A program made the translations under genes and the position numbers. 64,000 nucleotides of DNA from CADEEN01 sp963783785 (GTDB lineage Bacteria; Pseudomonadota; Gammaproteobacteria; Burkholderiales; Burkholderiaceae_C): the NCBI GenBank assembly GCA_963783785.1, contig CAWAOQ010000001.1, forward strand, positions 62,001 to 126,000. Reading direction: 5' to 3'. The notes below the pieces were generated by a model. It did not search any database, was not told the DNA's origin, and worked only from the letters and a program-made list of their open reading frames with translations. This document shows, piece by piece, positions 27,965 through 38,059 of this stretch; position 1 is the stretch's first letter, and every line of letters begins with the position of its first letter.

Positions 27965-29002
27965 TCAGCCGGCTTCGGCCGCCGGCAGCAGCGGGATGCC
28001 CACCGACTCACGCACCTTGTTCTCGATCTCGAAGGCGATGTCGGGGTTCTCGCGCAGGAACTCGCGGGCGTTGTCCTTGCCCTGGCCGATCTTCTCGCCG
28101 TTGTAGGCGTACCAGGCACCGCTCTTCTCGAGGATGCGGGCATTGACGCCCATGTCGATGATCTCGCCCTCGCGGCTGATGCCCTCGCCGTAGAGGATGT
28201 CGAACTCGGCGGTCTTGAAAGGCGGCGCGACCTTGTTCTTGACCACCTTGACCTTGGTTTCGCTGCCGATCACCTCTTCGGCCCTCTTGATGCTGCCGGT
28301 GCGGCGGATGTCCAGCCGCACCGAGGCGTAGAACTTCAGCGCATTGCCGCCGGTCGTGGTTTCGGGGTTGCCGAACATCACGCCGATCTTCATGCGGATC
28401 TGGTTGATGAAGATGACCATGGTGTTGGTCTTCTTGATGTTGGCGGTGAGCTTGCGCAGGGCCTGGCTCATCAAGCGGGCCTGCAGGCCGGGCAGGCTGT
28501 CGCCCATTTCGCCTTCGAGCTCGGCCTTGGGCGTCAGCGCCGCCACGGAATCGACCACGATCAGATCGATCGACCCCGAGCGCACCAGCGCGTCGACGAT
28601 CTCGAGCGCCTGCTCACCGGTGTCGGGCTGCGAAATCAGAAGCTCCTGCAGGTTGACGCCGAGTTTTTGCGCGTACTGGATGTCCAGGGCGTGCTCGGCG
28701 TCGATGAAGGCGCAGGTGCCGCCCACCTTCTGCATCTCGGCGATGACCTGCAGCGTCAGCGTGGTCTTGCCGCTCGACTCGGGGCCGTAGATCTCGATCA
28801 CCCGCCCGCGCGGCAGGCCGCCGACGCCCAGCGCGATGTCCAGACCCAGCGAGCCGGTCGAGACGACCTGGATGTCTTCGATCACCTCGCCTTCGCCCAG
28901 GCGCATGATCGAGCCCTTGCCGAACTGCTTCTCGATTTGCTGCAACGCCGCCTGCAGGGCCTTGGCTTTTTCGGTGTTGAGGGCTTTGACGGGGGCGTCC
29001 AT
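27965..29002 (-). CDS. recA: recombinase RecA
   Basis: 345 aa. Walker A GPESSGKTT, Walker B LIVVDSVAAL, NTMVIFINQIRMKIGVMFGNPETTTGG (L2 and Gln switch region) and the usual N-terminal KALQAALQQIEKQFGKGSIM are present. It forms filaments on single-stranded DNA, catalyses strand exchange and triggers LexA self-cleavage. The C-terminal tail is short. A LexA operator lies 50-65 bases upstream of the start, and recX follows. Intact. Confidence 0.99.
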   Translation of the reverse strand: MDAPVKALNTEKAKALQAALQQIEKQFGKGSIMRLGEGEVIEDIQVVSTGSLGLDIALGVGGLPRGRVIEIYGPESSGKTTLTLQVIAEMQKVGGTCAFIDAEHALDIQYAQKLGVNLQELLISQPDTGEQALEIVDALVRSGSIDLIVVDSVAALTPKAELEGEMGDSLPGLQARLMSQALRKLTANIKKTNTMVIFINQIRMKIGVMFGNPETTTGGNALKFYASVRLDIRRTGSIKRAEEVIGSETKVKVVKNKVAPPFKTAEFDILYGEGISREGEIIDMGVNARILEKSGAWYAYNGEKIGQGKDNAREFLRENPDIAFEIENKVRESVGIPLLPAAEAG

Positions 29003-29051
29003 GCGGATCTCCGGTGTGGGGTGGTGATTGAGGCAGGATTATCTGCGACAA

Positions 29052-29067
29052 CTGGATATTCGTACAG
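29052..29067. promoter_or_regulatory. LexA (SOS) box of recA
   Basis: Read on the minus strand it is CTGTACGAATATCCAG, a 16-mer matching the CTGT-N8-ACAG type operator with one mismatch in the right arm. Its position 50 bases before the recA ATG is where LexA would block the promoter. It also lies about 95 bases from the divergent two-component operon. Confidence 0.85.
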
Positions 29068-29162
29068 TTGTTTGTGGGCGTCAAGGGGTGCCGGCACGCA
29101 TTCCCTAGAATCGGGCGCAAAGACGCCGGCCAGGCGCAACCAACCGGCCCAGGAGACAAGCC

Positions 29163-29834
29163 ATGCGTGTGCTGATCGCCGAAGACGACCAGGTATTGGC
29201 CGACGGGCTGTTGCGCTCGCTGCGTGCGTCCGGGTTCGCCACCGACCACGTGGCCAGCGGCACCGAGGCCGACGCGGCACTGGCCTCGCACGAGTTCGAT
29301 CTGGTGATCCTCGACCTTGGCCTGCCCAAGCTGCATGGGCTGGAGGTGCTGCGCAAGCTGCGCGGGCGCGGCTCGTCGGTGCCGGTGCTGATCCTGACCG
29401 CCGCCGACAGTGTCGAGCAACGCGTCAAGGGGCTGGACCTGGGCGCCGACGACTACATGGCCAAGCCGTTCTCGCTGCAGGAACTGGAGGCCCGCGTGCG
29501 CGCGCTGACACGGCGTGGCCTGGGCACGGCCAGCACGGTCATCAAGCACGGCCCGCTCAGCTTCGACGCGACGGGCCGTGTCTGCTACATCAATGAACAG
29601 ATGATCGAGTTGTCCGCCCGCGAGTTGTCCCTGCTGGAGGTGCTGCTGCAGCGCGCCGGCCGGCTGGTCAGCAAGGATCAGCTGGTCGAGCGCCTGTGCG
29701 AGTGGGGCGAAGAGGTCAGCAACAACGCCATCGAGGTCTACGTGCATCGCTTGCGCAAGAAGATCGAGCAAGGACCGATCCGCATCGCCACGGTGCGTGG
29801 CCTGGGCTATTGCCTGGAGAAGATCCCGGGCTGA
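29163..29834 (+). CDS. OmpR-family response regulator (QseB/TctD-like)
   Basis: 223 aa. Receiver domain 1-115: acidic pocket EDD (6-9), phosphoacceptor Asp in LVILDLGLP (about 51), Thr in LTAAD and Lys in AKPFS. The winged-helix DNA-binding domain spans about 125-220 (ELSARELSLLEVLLQRAGRL, NNAIEVYVHRLRKKI, IRIATVRGLGYCLE). Partner of the sensor kinase just downstream. Relatives control carboxylate uptake (TctD) or envelope and motility functions (QseB); which applies is unknown. Divergent from recA. Confidence 0.94.
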   Translation: MRVLIAEDDQVLADGLLRSLRASGFATDHVASGTEADAALASHEFDLVILDLGLPKLHGLEVLRKLRGRGSSVPVLILTAADSVEQRVKGLDLGADDYMAKPFSLQELEARVRALTRRGLGTASTVIKHGPLSFDATGRVCYINEQMIELSARELSLLEVLLQRAGRLVSKDQLVERLCEWGEEVSNNAIEVYVHRLRKKIEQGPIRIATVRGLGYCLEKIPG

Positions 29835-29855
29835 GCACCGAGGCCCGCTGCGCCC

Positions 29856-31368
29856 GTGCCTTCCACCGACAAGCCCTTGCGCGACACGCCGCCTGCACCC
29901 GACGCGCGCGCCGCCCACCCAGCGTTCGCTGTTCGGCGACATCCTCGACTGGATGCTGGTGCCGCTGCTGCTGCTGTGGCCACTGTCGGTGCTGACCATC
30001 TGGGTGGTCGCGCAGGGCATCGCCAACCGGCCGTTCGACCGCGACCTGGGTGAACTCGCTCAGACGCTGTCGCGGCGGGTGGCGATCGTGCCCGCGCCGG
30101 CTTCGCGGCGCGCCGAAGTCCGCGTCAGCCTCAACGAGGCGTCGACGGCGATCCTGCGCAGCGACCCGTCCGATACGGTCTATTTCCAGATCCTCGGTAC
30201 GCGCGGCGAGTGGGTCGCCGGCGACCGCGAGTTGCCGGTACCCGACGAGTCGATTGCCCCGACCGGCGAGCTGCGCTTTCGCGACGACGAGGTGCACGGG
30301 CAGCCGGTGCGCGTGGCCTATCTGTGGCTGCAGGTGGCTGGCACGCCGGCCCAGGGCACGCCGCCTCTGGTGCAGGTGGCCGAAACGCTGGACAAGCGGT
30401 CGCAGCTGACCACCGAGATCGCCCGTGGCGTGATGTTGAGCCAGTTCGCGATCCTGCCGCTGGCGGTGTTGCTGGTGTGGTTTGCGCTGTTGCGCGGCTT
30501 TCGTCCTTTGAACGACCTGCAGCGCCGCATCCGCCAGCGCGCTGCCGATGATCTGTCGCCGATCGACGAGCGCCTGGCTCCCGAAGAGGTCAGCCCGCTG
30601 GTGGCGGCGATCAACGATCTGCTGGCTCGGCTGGACCGCTCGATGGCCGCGCAGAAGCACTTCCTTGCCGATGCCGCGCACCAGCTCAAGACGCCGCTGG
30701 CCGGCCTGCGCACACAGGCCGAACTGGCGCAGCGCGAGGTCGACGCGGGCGGCGACGCCCAGGCGGCCAAGCGCTCGTTGAACCACATCGCCCGCTCGTC
30801 GCAGCGCGCCGCGCACATGGTCAACCAGTTGCTGTCGATGGCGCGTGCGGAGGACAGCGAGCAGGCGCGCCGTCTGCAGCCGTTCAACCTGGTCGCGCTG
30901 GCAACCGAGACGGTGCGCGACTTCGTGCCGCGTGCGCTCGAAAAAGGCATCGACCTCGGCTACGAGGGCCCCGACGCCGGCGCTGCCGCGGCGCTGCGGC
31001 TGACCGGGCAGCCCGTGCTGCTGCGCGAGGCGATCCGCAACCTGGTCGACAACGCGCTGCAGTACACGCCGGCCGGTGGCACCGTCACCGTGCGCCTGCT
31101 GGCCGACCCGTTCGGCCAGGTCGCGGTGCTGCAGGTCGAGGACAACGGCCCGGGCATCCCCGAGGCCGAGCGCGAACTGGTGTTCCAGCCCTTCTACCGC
31201 GCGCTCGGCACCGAGGTCGACGGCTCGGGGCTCGGCCTGGCGATCGTGCGGGAAATTGCCGAACGGCATGGCGGCAGTGTCAGCATCGAAGCCGCCCACC
31301 CGCGCAGCCAGCCGCCGGGCACACGCTTCACGCTGCGCCTGCCGGTTCGCAGCACGATCGCATCGTGA
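29856..31368 (+). CDS. sensor histidine kinase, TctE/QseC-like (probable N-terminal frameshift)
   Basis: About 503 aa restored from the GTG at 29856. One membrane helix (WMLVPLLLLWPLSVLTIWVV) precedes a periplasmic sensor region of the 2CSK_N type (about 55-185), then a second helix (FAILPLAVLLVWFALL) and HAMP. The dimerisation domain has the phosphorylated His in DAAHQLKTPLAGLRTQ (codon at 30679), and the ATPase domain has NLVDNAL, DNGPGIP and GSGLGLAIV. The first 20 residues (PSTDKPLRDTPPAPDARA) join the rest only if one extra base near 29912, in a GCGCGCGCC run, is removed. Cognate regulator immediately upstream. Confidence 0.9.
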
Positions 31369-31382
31369 GCCCCGTGGGGCTC
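31367..31382. terminator. possible hairpin between convergent genes
   Basis: Perfect palindrome GAGCCCCGTGGGGCTC right at the stop codon of the histidine kinase gene and 6 bases from the stop of the convergent oxidoreductase gene. No U-tract follows in either direction, so it may be a transcription-ending or RNA-stabilising hairpin rather than a classic terminator. Confidence 0.3.
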
Positions 31383-31387
31383 CTGCG

Positions 31388-32263
31388 TCAGCGCCCGCTC
31401 AGCCAAGCGTAGAGGCTGGCGTCGTCGGCGCCGGCCAGGCCGTCGGCGCAGGCCGCGGCGAAGCGAGCCATGGCCGCGGCGCCCAGCGAGACTTCGGCAT
31501 CCACCTGGCGAGCCAGTTCGACCGCCAGCCGCGAGTCCTTGGCCAGCAGCGTCATGTGCGCGCGCGGTGCCAGGTCACCGCTCAATGCACGGTGCAGTCG
31601 CTCGCTGCCGATCCAACTCTGGCCGCTCGACCGTTCGATCACCGCCAGCGTGGCGGTCGGGTCGAGCCCGGTCCGCGCGGCCAGCGCCAGCGCCTCGGCG
31701 GCGCCGGCCAGGTTGATGGCGGCCAGCAGGTTGTTGACGAGTTTGGTGCGAGCGCCGTCGCCGACGCGCTCACCGATGCGAAACACCGGCGACGCCATCG
31801 CGTCGAGCAGGCCGCGCCGGCTGTCGACCACGGCCCCGTCGCCGGCCACCATCAGGCTCATCGTGCCCGCCCGGGCCCGGGCCGGGCCGCCCGACATCGG
31901 CGCATCCAGGCAAGACAGCCCCTGCGCGGCAAGGCGTGCGGCGCAGTGCTCGACGTCGGCCGGTGCGATGGTTGGACAGAGCAGCACGCAGGCGCCGCGG
32001 GGCAGCGTTTCGACGGCACCAGCAGCACCGAACAGCACGGCCTCGGTCTGCGTCGCGTCGACCACGGTGACGATCAGATTGGCGGCGCCGCGCGCAGCCT
32101 CGGCCGCACTGGCTGCGACGGCGAACCCGCGCTCGACCGCCAGCCTCTCGCGTGCCGGGTCGATGTCCCGCACGATCGGCGTGAATCCGCAGTCGGCAAT
32201 GCGCTCGGCGATGGCCCAGCCCATGTTGCCGATGCCGATGACGGCGACCCGGCCGGCGTCCAT
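31388..32263 (-). CDS. NAD(P)-dependent oxidoreductase, 3-hydroxyisobutyrate dehydrogenase family
   Basis: 291 aa. N-terminal Rossmann domain VAVIGIGNMGWAIAERI, cofactor-binding TVVDATQTEAVL, the substrate-site signature CLDAPMSGGPARARAGTMSL and catalytic Lys in TKLVNNLLAAINLAGAAEAL. The family includes 3-hydroxyisobutyrate dehydrogenase and tartronate semialdehyde reductase; the exact beta-hydroxyacid cannot be read. It starts 1 base after the rodA stop, so it is probably the distal gene of the cell-shape transcript without an obvious functional link. Confidence 0.9.
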   Translation of the reverse strand: MDAGRVAVIGIGNMGWAIAERIADCGFTPIVRDIDPARERLAVERGFAVAASAAEAARGAANLIVTVVDATQTEAVLFGAAGAVETLPRGACVLLCPTIAPADVEHCAARLAAQGLSCLDAPMSGGPARARAGTMSLMVAGDGAVVDSRRGLLDAMASPVFRIGERVGDGARTKLVNNLLAAINLAGAAEALALAARTGLDPTATLAVIERSSGQSWIGSERLHRALSGDLAPRAHMTLLAKDSRLAVELARQVDAEVSLGAAAMARFAAACADGLAGADDASLYAWLSGR

Positions 32264-32264
32264 G

Positions 32265-33419
32265 TCAGCTTTGCATCAGGCGCCGGCTCCTGGCGATCGA
32301 CATCAGGATGCCGATCGCGACGCCGAGCGTGATCATCGCCGTGCCACCGTAGCTGACGAAGGGCAACGGCACGCCGACGACCGGCAGGATGCCGCTGACC
32401 ATGCCCATGTTGACGAAGGCATAGGTGAAGAACGACAGCGTGATCGCTCCGGCCAGCAGGCGCGCGAACAGGGTCGGTGCTTCGGCGGCGATCATCAGGC
32501 CGCGAAAGATCAGGAAGGTGAAGGCCAGCAGCAGCCCCAGCGTGCCGGCCAGGCCGAACTCCTCGGCGAATGCCGCGAAGATGAAATCGGTGGTGCGCTC
32601 GGGGATGAACTCCAGGTGCGTCTGCGTGCCCTGCATGAAGCCCTTGCCGGCGAGGCCGCCCGAGCCGATGGCGATCATGCCCTGGATGATGTGGAAGCCC
32701 TTGCCCAGCGGGTCCTTGCCGGGGTCGAGCAGCGTGCACACGCGGTGCTGCTGGTAGGCCTTGAGCAGCGGCCAATCGACATCGGGCTGGCAGATCGTCG
32801 GCTCGGACACGATCAGCGCAACGATGCCGATGACCCCGAGCGCCAGCACCGGCACGATCAATTTCCACGACAGGCCGGCGAAGAAGAGCACGTACAGGCC
32901 GGCCGACAGGATCAGGATCGACGTGCCGAGGTCGGGCTGCTTGACCACCAGCCCCACCGGCACCAGCAACAGCAGCACGGCGACGACCCACGCCGCCGGT
33001 GACATCCGGCCCTCGCACTTCTGGAACCACCAGGCCAGCATCAGCGGCGTCGCCAGCTTCAGCAGTTCGCTGGGCTGGATCACGATGCCGATGTTGAGCC
33101 AGCGTGTTGCGCCCTTCTTGCTGATGCCGAACAGGGCAGTCGCCACCAGCAGCGCCACGCCGACCGTGTACAGCGGCACGGCCAATGCCATCAGCCGGTG
33201 CGGGGGCACCTGGGCCACGACGACCAGCAGCGCCAGAGCGATCAGCATGTTGCGGCCGTGGTCGACGAAGCGCGTGCCATGGTCGAAGCCGGCCGAGTAC
33301 ATCGTCACGAGGCCGAACGCTGCCAGGATGCCGATCGCCAGCGCCAAGGGGCCGTCGAAACCGAACACCACCGGGCGCAGGCGCTGCCAGGCGGTCGGCT
33401 GCTCGAAGGTCGTGTTCAT
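32265..33419 (-). CDS. rodA: rod-shape peptidoglycan glycosyltransferase RodA
   Basis: 384 aa, a ten-helix SEDS-family polymerase that acts with PBP2 in the elongasome. Signatures: KKGATRWLNIGIVIQPSELLKL, VKQPDLGTSILILSAGLYVLF, and GKGFMQGTQTHLEFIPERTTDFIFAAFAEEFGL, which includes the catalytic Asp region, then GVPLPFVSYGGTAM. The ATG at 33417-33419 overlaps the mrdA stop (ATGA), indicating translational coupling. Frame intact. Confidence 0.97.
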   Translation of the reverse strand: MNTTFEQPTAWQRLRPVVFGFDGPLALAIGILAAFGLVTMYSAGFDHGTRFVDHGRNMLIALALLVVVAQVPPHRLMALAVPLYTVGVALLVATALFGISKKGATRWLNIGIVIQPSELLKLATPLMLAWWFQKCEGRMSPAAWVVAVLLLLVPVGLVVKQPDLGTSILILSAGLYVLFFAGLSWKLIVPVLALGVIGIVALIVSEPTICQPDVDWPLLKAYQQHRVCTLLDPGKDPLGKGFHIIQGMIAIGSGGLAGKGFMQGTQTHLEFIPERTTDFIFAAFAEEFGLAGTLGLLLAFTFLIFRGLMIAAEAPTLFARLLAGAITLSFFTYAFVNMGMVSGILPVVGVPLPFVSYGGTAMITLGVAIGILMSIARSRRLMQS

Positions 33420-35432
33420 CGCGTCACGGCCGCCAGCGCCTGGCCGGCCGGCAATGCGGCTGACGCCGCGGCGCTGGCCGCTGCGCCCGGCAGCGGCACT
33501 TCGGCCGCACGGCGCTGGGTGCCGATGGGCGCGCCCGACTTGCCCTGCTGCGTGGCGGCCATGTCCTCGTCGCTGGGCCACAAGCCGAGCAGCCAGTAAT
33601 CGAACACGCGCCGGGTGATCGGCGCGGCAGCCTCGGAACCGAAACCGGCGTTCTCGACCACCACGGCCAGCGCGATCGTCGGCTCTTCCAGCGGCGCGAA
33701 GGCGATGTAGAGCGAATGGTCGCGCTGGTACTCGTCCATCTTGGCGGCGTTGTACTTCTCGTTGGCCTTGATGCCGACCGCCTGGGCGGTGCCGGTCTTG
33801 CCGCCCGTCTTGTACGCCGCGCCGGCAAAAGAGCGTACCGAGGTGCCCTCCTGCGTCACGCCGTGCAGCGCACGCGTGATCAGCGCCACGTGCTCGGGGT
33901 TGAGCGGCAACGGCGGCAGGGCCTGGCCGGCAACGCGGGTCTTTTCGCGCGTGACCACGTTCTCGATCTCGCGCGCCAGCCGCGGCTCGAAGCGCTGGCC
34001 GCCCGATACCAGCGTGGCCGTCGCGCTGGCCATCTGCAGCATCGTGAAGTTGTTGTAGCCCTGGCCGATGCCCAGCGAAATCGTTTCGCCGGCGTACCAC
34101 TTCTGTTGCTCGGGCTTCTTGTAGTAGCGGCGCTTCCACTCGGTCGACGGCAGCACGCCGGTGACTTCGCCTTCGACATCGATGCCGGTCTTGCTCCCGA
34201 ACAGGAACGGCGACAGCTGCTCGTGCATCAGGTCCACGCCCATCTCGTTGGCCAGCGAGTAGTAGTAGACATTGCTGGACTTGACGATCGAGCGAACCAT
34301 GTCGACCGGGCCCAGGCCGTGGTCGCCGTGGCTGCGAAAGGTGTGGTTGCCAAACTGGAAGCTGCCGCCGTCGTTGATGATGGTGGTGGGGCTGCGCTTG
34401 CCGCTGTTGAGGGCAGCGATGGCCATGAACGGCTTGAAGGTCGAGCCCGGCGGGTAGGTGCCGCGCAGCGCACGATTCAGCAGCGGCTTGTCGATGCTTT
34501 CGTTCAACTCGCGCCAGTTGTCGGCGTCGATGCCGTCGACGAAGAGGTTGGGGTCGAAGGTCGGCTTGGAGACAAAGGCCAGCACCTCGCCCGAGCGTGG
34601 GTCGAGCGCCACCAGCGCGCCGCGCCGCTCGCCGAACATCTGTTCCACCAGCGCCTGCAGCTTGATGTCGATCGAGAGCGACAAGCGTGTTGCCCGGCGT
34701 TGCCGGCCGGTTGTTCAGGCGTCTCACGGCACGCCCGCCGGCACTGGTTTCGACTTCCTCGAAGCCGGTGGTGCCGTGCAGCTCGCTCTCGTAGCTCTGC
34801 TCGACGCCGAGCTTGCCGATGTACTCGGTACCGCGGTAGTTGCCCTGCACCTCCTCGTCCCAGTCTTCCATCGCCTTCTTCTCGGCCTGGTTGATGCGTC
34901 CGATGTAGCCGATCAGGTGGCTGCCGACGTCGCCGAGCGGGTATTGGCGGAACAGCCGCGCGCGCACATCGACCCCGCGAAATCGAAAGCGCTGCGCCAC
35001 GAAGCGGGCAACTTCCTCGTCGGAGAGCTTGGTGCGGATCGGCAGCGAATCGAAGCTCTTGCCGTCTTCCTGCAGCCGCTTGAAGCGGCGCCGGTCACGT
35101 GGCGTGATCTCCACCAGCTCGGCCAGGGCGTCGATCGTGGCGTCCAGCGGCGCCGCCAGCTGCGACGGCGTGATCTCCAGCGTGTAGGCCGAATAGTTGG
35201 TGGCCAACACGACGCCATTGCGATCGACGATCAGGCCGCGGTTGGGGACCACCGGCAGCACTGCGATGCGGTTGGCCTCGGCCTGTGTCGCCAGATCGTC
35301 GTGGCGGACCACTTGCAGATACACCAGCCGCGCAGCCAGCAGGCCGAAGCAGCACAGCACGAACAGCGCAGCAGCCAGCAGCCGGCCGCGAAAATTGTCG
35401 AGTTCGCGCTCGAGATTCTTCAGCTCGATCAT
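33416..35432 (-). CDS. mrdA: penicillin-binding protein 2 (elongasome transpeptidase), one frameshift
   Basis: 671 aa restored. N-terminal anchor helix (LLAAALFVLCCFGLLAARLVYLQ), non-catalytic dimerisation domain, then the transpeptidase domain with SxxK in GSTFKPFMAI, SSN and KTGTAQ. It cross-links side-wall peptidoglycan with RodA. The frame breaks at about 34687: CTTGTCGCTCTCG needs one base removed to give TLVLSIDIKLQALVE. Because the gene is essential in rods and everything else is intact, a sequencing insertion is the likely cause. Unrepaired, the upstream frame runs on in frame with rodA and fakes a fusion protein. Confidence 0.95.
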
Positions 35433-35499
35433 GGGCTTCTATTGACGGCACCTTCGTGCTGCGCACGCCGGAGTTCGCTGTTGGGGCGGCCCGGCGTTC

Positions 35500-36021
35500 T
35501 CACAGTGGCCGATTCTCGTCCGGATCGGGCGCGCGGCGCTGCGGCGCCAGCAGGACCAGCGAGGCCACCGGCCACAGCGCAGCCTCGACCAGTGGGGCCA
35601 GGGCCAGGCTCCAGCCGGGGAAAAGATCGCCGGCCACCAGCCGCACGACGAGCGACACCGCGTGGGTGGCCACGAACAGCGGCAGCACCTGCATCGCCTG
35701 CTGCGTCAGCGTGAACCACAGCAGCCGCCGCGACAGCGCAATGGCGAAGAACGCCAGCAGCGTATAGGCCAGCGCGTGTTGCCCCAGCAGCGCCCCCTGG
35801 TGCACGTCCATCAGCAATCCGCACAGGAACGACAAGCCGACGCCGACGCGGCGCGGCTGGTGCACGGCCCAGAAGGCCAGCGTGAGCGCCAGCAGGTCGG
35901 GCAGACCCGGATGACGGCCGAGCGGCAACAGGTTGAAGGCCAGCGCCACCAGCAGGGACGACACGATGAAGACCGGGCTGACCGGCAGCAGCAGCTGGTC
36001 TGAGCCGCGCGGCATGATCAT
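35500..36021 (-). CDS. mreD: rod-shape-determining protein MreD
   Basis: 173 aa, five to six membrane helices: PVSPVFIVSSLLVALAFNLL, LPDLLALTLAFWAVHQP, GVGLSFLCGLLMDVHQGALL, AYTLLAFFAIALSRRLLWF and a last pair. The HQP and GLLMDVHQGALLGQHAL motifs are typical. MreD links MreC to the RodA/PBP2 machinery. Starts at ATG 36019-36021 (a second ATG lies two codons on). In the given sequence it is continuous with the mreC reading frame; see the mreC entry. Confidence 0.93.
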   Translation of the reverse strand: MIMPRGSDQLLLPVSPVFIVSSLLVALAFNLLPLGRHPGLPDLLALTLAFWAVHQPRRVGVGLSFLCGLLMDVHQGALLGQHALAYTLLAFFAIALSRRLLWFTLTQQAMQVLPLFVATHAVSLVVRLVAGDLFPGWSLALAPLVEAALWPVASLVLLAPQRRAPDPDENRPL

Positions 36022-36943
36022 GGCTTGCGGCCCTTCGTGGTCTGCCTTGGCAAAGGCTCGAGCCTCGGGCTCCGGCCGCGGCGGCAGCTGCGCAGCCAAC
36101 GGCTCGATCACCAGCACGTGACGGACACCGTCGGCCAGCGCGGCGGGGGCCAGCGTGACGCGGGCGAACCCCCCCTCGGCTTGGCGCTCGACCTCGGTCA
36201 CCGTGGCCACCGCCAGCCCGGCCGGGTAGACACCGTCGACGCCCGAGGTGTGGAGCAGGTCGCCGACCCGTACATCGGCATTGGCGGCGGTGAAGCGCAG
36301 CTCCATCGCGCTGCCTTTGGCCAGCCCGCCGTAGGCGGCGCCGCGCTGCTGGCGTGCGGGTATTGAGGACGGGTATCGCGGCGTCCTTGTCGGTCACGAG
36401 CGTGACCTCGGCGGTCAGCGGGTAGGCCCGCGTCACCTGGCCCAGCACCCCGGCCTCGTTGACCACCGGCGCGCCTGCCACCACGCCCTGGGTCAGGCCG
36501 CGGTTGATGAACAGCTTGCGCGAGTAGGGATCCGCGGCTTCGTAGAGCACCTCGGCGGCCAGTGTGCGTACCGCCAGCGCCGGCTGCAGCGCCAGCAGGG
36601 CGCGCAGGCGGACGTTCTCGGTGGCCAATCGCTCGGCCTGCGCCACGCGCTCGGCCTGCATTGCCAGTTGCTTGCGAGCGGCATTCTCGGCGCCCAGCGC
36701 ATTGCTGAGGCCGCGCAGGTACTCGCCGCCGCCAACCACCAACTCGACCGGCACCTGCAGCGCGCGCTGCACCGGAGCCAGCACGCTGGCAATGGTGGCG
36801 CGCACGGGCGTCACGACCGCCAGGCGGGTATCGGCCACCATCAGGAACAGCGCCAGCGCCGAGAAGAAGACGAGCTTGGTCAGCGCCGAATAGCCCTGAC
36901 GGAAGAACGGCGGTGGACTGCGATCGAGGGTGCCGAGAGGCAT
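36018..36943 (-). CDS. mreC: rod-shape-determining protein MreC, one or two frameshifts
   Basis: About 307 aa restored. N-terminal membrane helix (LTKLVFFSALALFLMVADTR), coiled coil (about 75-115, LGAENAARKQLAMQAERVAQ) and two beta-barrel domains (LFINRGLTQGVVAGAPVVNE, VRVGDLLHTSGVDGVYPAGLA). A break near 36355 (one extra base) is certain. As written the C-terminus then reads straight into mreD with no stop. A second extra base near 36065 would give the end TTKGRKP and a TGA overlapping the mreD ATG, the overlap style used across this window, and 926 bases fits two insertions. It is a periplasmic scaffold between MreB and the synthases. Confidence 0.9.
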
Positions 36944-37015
36944 CGGAGGATGGTTCTAGAAGCGACGAAGCCGGCCACGTTCGCAACGCGCCGGCTCCGC
37001 GTGCGACATCGTGGC

Positions 37016-38059
37016 TTACTCGCTGGTGAAGATCGAACCGAGCCGCTCCATGCGCTCGAGCGCCATGCCGCAGCCGCGCACGACACAGGTCAACGGGTCT
37101 TCGGCCACCAGCACGGGCAGCCCGGTCTCTTCGGCCAGCAGCCGGTCGAGGTCGCGCAGCAGCGCGCCGCCGCCGGTGAGCATCATGCCGCGCTCGGCGA
37201 TGTCGGCACCGAGCTCGGGCGGGGTCTGCTCGAGCGCATTCTTGACGCTGGAGACGATCTGGTTCAGCGGGTCGGTCAGCGCTTCGAGGATTTCGTTGGA
37301 AGAGATCGTGAAGCTGCGCGGCACGCCTTCGCTGAGGTTGCGGCCCTTGACTTCCATTTCGCGCACCTCGCTGCCCGGGAAGGCGCTGCCGATCTCCTTC
37401 TTGATCGCCTCGGCCGTCGGTTCGCCGATCAGCATGCCGTAGTTACGGCGGATGTAGTTGATGACGGCTTCGTCGAACTTGTCGCCGCCGACGCGCACGC
37501 TGCCCTTGTAGACCATGCCGCCGAGGCTGATGACGCCGACCTCGGTCGTGCCGCCGCCGATGTCGACGACCATCGAGCCGCTGGCCTCGCTCACGGGCAG
37601 CCCGGCGCCGATCGCGGCGGCCATCGGCTCCTCGATCAGGTAGACCTCGCTGGCGCCGGCGCCGAGCGCCGACTCGCGGATGGCGCGGCGCTCGACCTGG
37701 GTCGAGCCGCAGGGCACGCAGATGATGATCCGCGGGCTCGGCTTCATCATCGACCGCGGGTGGACCATCTTGATGAACTGCTTGAGCATCTGCTCGGTGA
37801 CGGTGAAGTCGGCGATCACGCCGTCCTTCATCGGCCGGATGGCCTCGATGTTGCCGGGCACCTTGCCGAGCATCGCCTTGGCTTCGGCGCCGACGGCCTG
37901 GATGGTCTTCTTGCCGTTGGGCCCGCCTTCGTGACGAATTGCGACGACCGACGGCTCGTCGAGAACGATGCCCTTGCCGCGCACGTAGATCAGGGTGTTG
38001 GCGGTGCCGAGGTCGATGGCCAGATCGGTGGAGAAGTAGCGGCGCAGGGATCCGAACAT
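37016..38059 (-). CDS. mreB: rod-shape-determining actin homologue MreB
   Basis: 347 aa with the actin fold. Phosphate-1 loop DLAIDLGTANTLIYV, phosphate-2 VVDIGGGTTEVGVIS, and adenosine motif MMLTGGGALLRDLD. The N-terminal MFGSLRRYFS resembles the membrane-binding helix of Gram-negative MreB. Polymerises under the inner membrane and guides side-wall synthesis. First gene of mreB-mreC-mreD-mrdA-rodA; divergent from gatC with 184 bases between. Intact. Confidence 0.99.
   Translation of the reverse strand: MFGSLRRYFSTDLAIDLGTANTLIYVRGKGIVLDEPSVVAIRHEGGPNGKKTIQAVGAEAKAMLGKVPGNIEAIRPMKDGVIADFTVTEQMLKQFIKMVHPRSMMKPSPRIIICVPCGSTQVERRAIRESALGAGASEVYLIEEPMAAAIGAGLPVSEASGSMVVDIGGGTTEVGVISLGGMVYKGSVRVGGDKFDEAVINYIRRNYGMLIGEPTAEAIKKEIGSAFPGSEVREMEVKGRNLSEGVPRSFTISSNEILEALTDPLNQIVSSVKNALEQTPPELGADIAERGMMLTGGGALLRDLDRLLAEETGLPVLVAEDPLTCVVRGCGMALERMERLGSIFTSE

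Noticed and set aside
32265..35432. A continuous 1055-aa frame that looks like a PBP2-RodA fusion
   Set aside because: Between about 34690 and 33420 it is out-of-frame noise. The real PBP2 transpeptidase domain is open in the next frame after a one-base shift, and rodA has its own ATG overlapping the mrdA stop.
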